A stretch of DNA of 8,123 nucleotides, taken from assembly GCA_031254955.1 (NCBI GenBank), contig JAIRTK010000519.1:1-8123 (forward strand), given 5' to 3'. Below are positions 5,169 through 8,123 of the stretch, one piece after another. This DNA comes from Opitutaceae bacterium (lineage in GTDB: Bacteria > Verrucomicrobiota > Verrucomicrobiia > Opitutales > Opitutaceae). The position numbers were made by a program, and so were the translations under genes. The notes below the pieces were generated by a model. That model ran no database searches, was not told the origin of the DNA, and saw only the letters and a list, made by a program, of their open reading frames with translations. Position 1 is the first letter of the stretch. The number at the start of each line of letters is the position of its first letter.

Positions 5169-6347
5169 TCACACCAGAAATTCGTCGGGCACGGAGCGCA
5201 CGCGCGCGATGTCGGCGATTTTCGCGCCCACATTGAATCCCGAGCGGCAGTGCACGGTGCAGGCCGCGCAGTCGGCGCAGGGGTTGGCGGGGAGGTCGAG
5301 GGCGGCGATGGTTTCCTTGGCGAGGCCGGGATTGCGGTAGCCGTGCGCATACATGTAGGCGCGCATGAGGTCGGGGATGGGGAGGTTTTGCGGGCATTGT
5401 CCGGCGCACGCGTCGCATTGCTGGCAGTAAAGCGTGGGCACGGTGCCGGCCTGCGCCATGAAGGTTTTTTCGTCGGATGTGTAGCGGAGGTTGGCCGCCG
5501 CTCCGAGGCACACGTCCAGTTCCTCGAAGTTGGTGAAGCCGGGGATGGCCGTGCAGACGTTTTTGTCCTGCAACGCCCATTTCAGGGCGGCGGACACATT
5601 CACGTTTTTGGCTCCGGCCATGGTTTTCATGGCGATGACGCCGATGCCCGCCTCGGTGGCGCGCGCGAGGGCTGTCTTCATTTCCGCGACATGTTCCTGC
5701 CGGAAATTATACGCGGTGAGCGCCACGTCATAGACTTTGCTTTTTACTACGGCGTCGATGACCGCGGGTTCGTTTTTGTGGGTGGAGACGCCGGTGTGCC
5801 TGATCCGGCCTTCTTTTTTCAGCTTTTCCATGATCTCAAGGATCGGTCCGTGCAGCACGGCGGCGGCGTTGTCGATCGCGTGGAGAAATAATATATCGAC
5901 GTAGTCAAGGCCGAGGCGCTCCATGCTTGTATTAAAGCGTTCCATGAACAGGGCGGGGGCTTTTTCGGTCATCACGTCCCGTCCGAGGTTGATCTTGGTG
6001 GCGACGGTGAACGAGTCGCGCGGCGTGTCCTTGAAGACTTTGCCGAGCATGGTCTCGTTGTTTCCTCTCTGGTAGCCGTGCGCGGTGTCGAAGTGCACGA
6101 TGCCGGAGCGCATGGCGGCTTTGACGAGGTTGGGGTTGTCCGCGCGCATGACGCCCATGCTCAGGATGGGGAGTTTCATGCCGGTGCGGCCAAGGACGCG
6201 TTGTTCGAATTTCGGGGCGGTGTTGTTTTTCGAGGGCGCGGCGGTGTCTGCCCGTGACTGGCCAAGCAAACTTGCGGGAACCAGTAGTCCTGCGCCCCCT
6301 GTCGCGGTGTAGCGCAGAAAGCGGCGGCGGTTGATGTTGTTTCTCAT
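5169..6347 (-). CDS. Tat-exported aldo/keto reductase with C-terminal 2[4Fe-4S] domain
   Basis: A 392-aa oxidoreductase of the COG1453-like aldo/keto reductase group. The N-terminus NRRRFLRYTATGG (residues 6-18) is a twin-arginine signal, followed by a hydrophobic stretch to about residue 28. The (beta/alpha)8 domain covers about 48-290 and keeps the AKR tetrad: D87 and Y92 (FDTAHGY), K118 (ATKIN) and H156 (LFLH). A C-terminal domain has two ferredoxin-like motifs, C308-x2-C311-x2-C314-x3-C318-P and C357-x2-C360-x2-C363-x3-C367, the spacing for two [4Fe-4S] clusters. Tat export fits a cofactor-loaded protein folded in the cytoplasm. The substrate is unknown; oxidation or reduction of a sugar-derived carbonyl is plausible from the neighbourhood. 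The start is supported by the Tat motif beginning at residue 6; no Shine-Dalgarno sequence is seen. It is divergent from the PL22-like gene. Confidence 0.88.
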   Translation of the reverse strand: MRNNINRRRFLRYTATGGAGLLVPASLLGQSRADTAAPSKNNTAPKFEQRVLGRTGMKLPILSMGVMRADNPNLVKAAMRSGIVHFDTAHGYQRGNNETMLGKVFKDTPRDSFTVATKINLGRDVMTEKAPALFMERFNTSMERLGLDYVDILFLHAIDNAAAVLHGPILEIMEKLKKEGRIRHTGVSTHKNEPAVIDAVVKSKVYDVALTAYNFRQEHVAEMKTALARATEAGIGVIAMKTMAGAKNVNVSAALKWALQDKNVCTAIPGFTNFEELDVCLGAAANLRYTSDEKTFMAQAGTVPTLYCQQCDACAGQCPQNLPIPDLMRAYMYAHGYRNPGLAKETIAALDLPANPCADCAACTVHCRSGFNVGAKIADIARVRSVPDEFLV

Positions 6348-6633
6348 GGCGGAAAGCGAGATAGACGGATGAATTTTCCAAAAGTTGACAGGGGGTTGCC
6401 GGGGATTCGCAAATTTTCATGGATGGCGGGTTCGAGGCGCCGGGCTGAAGCGGGGGCAAGGTGGGTTTGACGCGCGGGCGGACGGGCGGAAAGGCGCGCG
6501 GGCGGGGCGCGGGAGGGGGCGGACGGGACGCGGGAGGGCGCGGAATTTCAAACTGTCAGAAAACAAACCCCGCCATTCTCTACATCCCGGCGCGCAGAGT
6601 CGCGTCCTGTCTTTCCTTCCAATCCGAATCATC
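6348..6633. other. Divergent intergenic region
   Basis: This spacer must contain promoters for the minus-strand aldo/keto reductase and the plus-strand PL22-like gene. A TTGACA hexamer is present at 6385-6390 but has no good -10 box at the usual distance. From about 6428 to 6543 the plus strand is extremely G-rich. A plus-strand reading frame extends through it from a TTG at 6385, but its translation is Gly/Arg low complexity and the real gene starts at 6634. Confidence 0.6.
6500..6519 (+). promoter_or_regulatory. Candidate G-quadruplex motif upstream of the PL22-like gene
   Basis: Four G-runs occur with short loops in the order G3-N1-G4-N3-G3-N1-G5, satisfying the standard quadruplex pattern. 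Further G3 runs follow at 6525-6527, 6532-6534 and 6536-6538. The tract is on the coding strand about 115 bases before the start codon. The motif is seen directly; a regulatory role is inference and general GC richness could produce it. Confidence 0.4.
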
Positions 6634-8043
6634 ATGCAACAATCCCCCCTCCTCTCCGCGTTCCTCAAAACCGTGCTCTCCGCCATCGTCGCGTGCGCGC
6701 TCGTGACGCCGCTCGCGCACGGCGCGGTCTCATCGGCGGTCGGCAAGCGCTATCCGTCCGAGAAACACACCCTCATTGACCGCGTGACCGGGCGCACCGT
6801 CACGGTGTTGACGGCCTCGTCCTTCAGCGACTCGAAACCCTACCAGACCCACGACACCTGGACGGCGGACGGCAAGTGGATCATCTTCCGCTCGCAGCGC
6901 GCCGGCAGCGGCCAGATATTCGTCGTCAACGAAGTCACCGGCGACATCGTGCAACTCACCGACAATCCCGTGACCGACGGCGGCTCGATCAATCTTTCGC
7001 GCAAGGAAATGAAACTCTTCTACAAACGCGGCGGCCCGTCGCCGCGCCGCCCCGGCGCGCCCCAGGACGGCGCGGCAAAAGAACAGCCGCCCGCGCAGGT
7101 GGTCGAACTCGACCTCGGCACGCTTCTGGCCGACAGCCTCGCCGGCCAGGTGAAAGCCCCCGAGACCTACGAACGCGTGGTCGTCACGCTCCCCGCCGAC
7201 GCGCAAGGCGGCGGCTTCGCCCTCGATGCCGACGAAAAAACACTCTACTGGAACGTCAGCCTCTGGCGCCCCGCGCCGCCCCCGCGCCGCCAGCCCGACA
7301 CCGCGCGCGACGCGAGAGGCAACCGCCAGATTGACAACCGCAACACCGACCCCACCGAAGCCCGCGAGGCCGCGCGCCAGCGTTTCACCGAGGCCGGCAA
7401 AGGCAAAAGCGCCATCCGCGCCATCGACATCGCGACCGGAGCCATCCGCGACGTGATCACGGTGGACCTCCGCATGGGCCACATGCAGGCCAACCCCTGG
7501 ACGCCCGGCGAAATCATCTACTGCCACGAAACCACCGGCGACGTGCCCCCGCCCTTCAACCGCATCTGGGCGGTCAACGCCGACGGCACCCACAACCGCC
7601 CCGCCTACGCCGAACTGCCCGACGAATGGGTGACGCACGAGACCGTCGCCGGCCCCGACGAACTGCTGTTCAACATCATGGGCCACCTGCCCTACCTGCG
7701 CGAGCACGGCACGGGCATCGCGGTCGTGAACCTGCGCACCAAGGAGATGAAACTGCTCGGCCAAGTCGAGGAAGACATGCCCAACGGCACCAAGGGCGGC
7801 TTCTGGCATTGCAACGGCTCGCCCGACGGCCGCTGGGCGGTCGGCGACACCTTCCTCGGCAGCGTGTATGCCATCAACCGCGAAACCGGCAAACGCACGC
7901 TGTTGACCACCGGCCACAAAATGCGCCCCGATCACACGCACCCGATCGTAAGCCCCGACAGCAAGCGCGTCGCCATCCAGTCCGGCCTGCTCACCGACGG
8001 CAAGGCGCTCAACATCATGGTCGTGTCGCTCCCGGAAGACTAA
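6634..8043 (+). CDS. Exported oligogalacturonate lyase-like (PL22-type) beta-propeller protein
   Basis: A 469-aa protein probably acting on short pectin-derived oligouronides by beta-elimination. Start ATG 6634 is chosen because it begins a clear signal peptide (Leu/Ala-rich core, likely cleavage after AHG at residue 30); the upstream in-frame extension to 6385 is Gly/Arg junk. Seven propeller-blade motifs can be counted: HDTWTADGKWIIF, INLSRKEMKLFY, GFALDADEKTLYW, QANPWTPGEIIYC, HETVAGPDELLFN, HCNGSPDGRWAVG and HPIVSPDSKRVAI. The GHMQANPW and YCHETTGD segments (H283, Q285, H298) resemble the PL22 core. H335, H392, H434 and H436 are candidates for the histidine-rich manganese site of that family. 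Pro/Arg-rich inserts lie at about 133-155 and 212-258. Characterised PL22 enzymes are cytoplasmic, so export is unusual. A generic TolB/PD40-like propeller without lyase activity is the alternative. Confidence 0.75.
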   Translation: MQQSPLLSAFLKTVLSAIVACALVTPLAHGAVSSAVGKRYPSEKHTLIDRVTGRTVTVLTASSFSDSKPYQTHDTWTADGKWIIFRSQRAGSGQIFVVNEVTGDIVQLTDNPVTDGGSINLSRKEMKLFYKRGGPSPRRPGAPQDGAAKEQPPAQVVELDLGTLLADSLAGQVKAPETYERVVVTLPADAQGGGFALDADEKTLYWNVSLWRPAPPPRRQPDTARDARGNRQIDNRNTDPTEAREAARQRFTEAGKGKSAIRAIDIATGAIRDVITVDLRMGHMQANPWTPGEIIYCHETTGDVPPPFNRIWAVNADGTHNRPAYAELPDEWVTHETVAGPDELLFNIMGHLPYLREHGTGIAVVNLRTKEMKLLGQVEEDMPNGTKGGFWHCNGSPDGRWAVGDTFLGSVYAINRETGKRTLLTTGHKMRPDHTHPIVSPDSKRVAIQSGLLTDGKALNIMVVSLPED

Positions 8044-8046
8044 CTG

Positions 8047-8123
8047 CTGTTACGCGCTGCCGTAGTGGCGCCGGTTTCCAAACAAACCGAGCAATGCATT
8101 TCTTTGTGTCTTTGTGCCTTCAT
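8047..8123. repeat. Degraded repeat remnants at the window end
   Basis: TGTTACGCGC (8047-8056) followed by CGTAGTGGCG and GGTTTCCAAAC (8073-8083) resembles one end of the 3456/3748 hairpin element, including its GTTACGCG flank when copy 1 is read on the minus strand. The closing CTTTGTGTCTTTGTG (about 8103-8117) resembles the motif near 4934. The region runs off the window, so extent and copy structure are unknown. Confidence 0.45.

Noticed and set aside
5121..5891. A 256-codon plus-strand frame opposite the aldo/keto reductase
   Set aside because: The opposite strand encodes an intact AKR tetrad, Tat signal and eight ordered cysteines; this frame is its shadow.
6385..6416. Sigma-70 promoter with TTGACA at 6385-6390
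   Set aside because: No acceptable -10 hexamer occurs 16-18 bases downstream; the nearest AT-rich stretch is too far away.
6385..6633. N-terminal extension of the PL22-like protein from a TTG at 6385
   Set aside because: The extension is Gly/Arg-rich and would bury a good signal peptide that begins at the ATG at 6634.

Overview
The window looks like part of a polysaccharide-degradation region in a high-GC Gram-negative bacterium, most likely from the Verrucomicrobiota (Opitutales/Opitutaceae-like). The taxonomic call is inference. It rests on strongly C-ending codons, starts without clear Shine-Dalgarno sequences, secreted carbohydrate-active genes beside a sulfatase and a Tat-exported aldo/keto reductase, and many short hairpin-rich dispersed repeats between genes. 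No rRNA, tRNA, CRISPR array, transposase or phage gene was found.

Layout. (1) 24-1712 (+) encodes a secreted GH9 glycoside hydrolase. Its stop overlaps the start of a family S1 sulfatase at 1709-3367 (+) in an ATGA junction, so the two are almost certainly one operon. The sulfatase is of the serine type (Ser-Thr-Pro-Asn-Arg at the formylglycine site) and has no signal peptide. (2) 3368-3891 is a repeat-filled gap between convergent genes. It holds two near-identical ~134-bp hairpin elements in direct orientation and a different inverted-repeat element next to the second copy. (3) 3892-4764 (-) encodes a predicted lipoprotein of the DUF6599 type. (4) 4765-5168 has no credible gene and carries remnants of dispersed repeats and hairpins. 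(5) 5169-6347 (-) encodes a Tat-signal aldo/keto reductase with two C-terminal four-cysteine [4Fe-4S] motifs. (6) 6348-6633 is a divergent intergenic region with a very G-rich tract. (7) 6634-8043 (+) encodes an exported seven-bladed beta-propeller resembling oligogalacturonate lyase (PL22). (8) 8044-8123 starts another repeat-rich gap.

Function. GH9, sulfatase and PL22-like proteins together suggest attack on plant- or algal-type beta-glucan, sulfated polysaccharide or pectin. No gene for the formylglycine-generating enzyme, a sugar transporter or a regulator lies in the window, so the substrate cannot be fixed from here.

The most unusual feature is a perfectly phased array of 36 heptanucleotides (252 bp, no indels) inside the sulfatase coding sequence. 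Because 7 is coprime to 3, all three forward frames of the array read as variants of the same heptapeptide. Because 36 is a multiple of 3, the current array leaves the downstream sulfatase in frame. Gain or loss of one or two units would change the reading frame of the last ~95 residues, which makes this a candidate length-variable switch.
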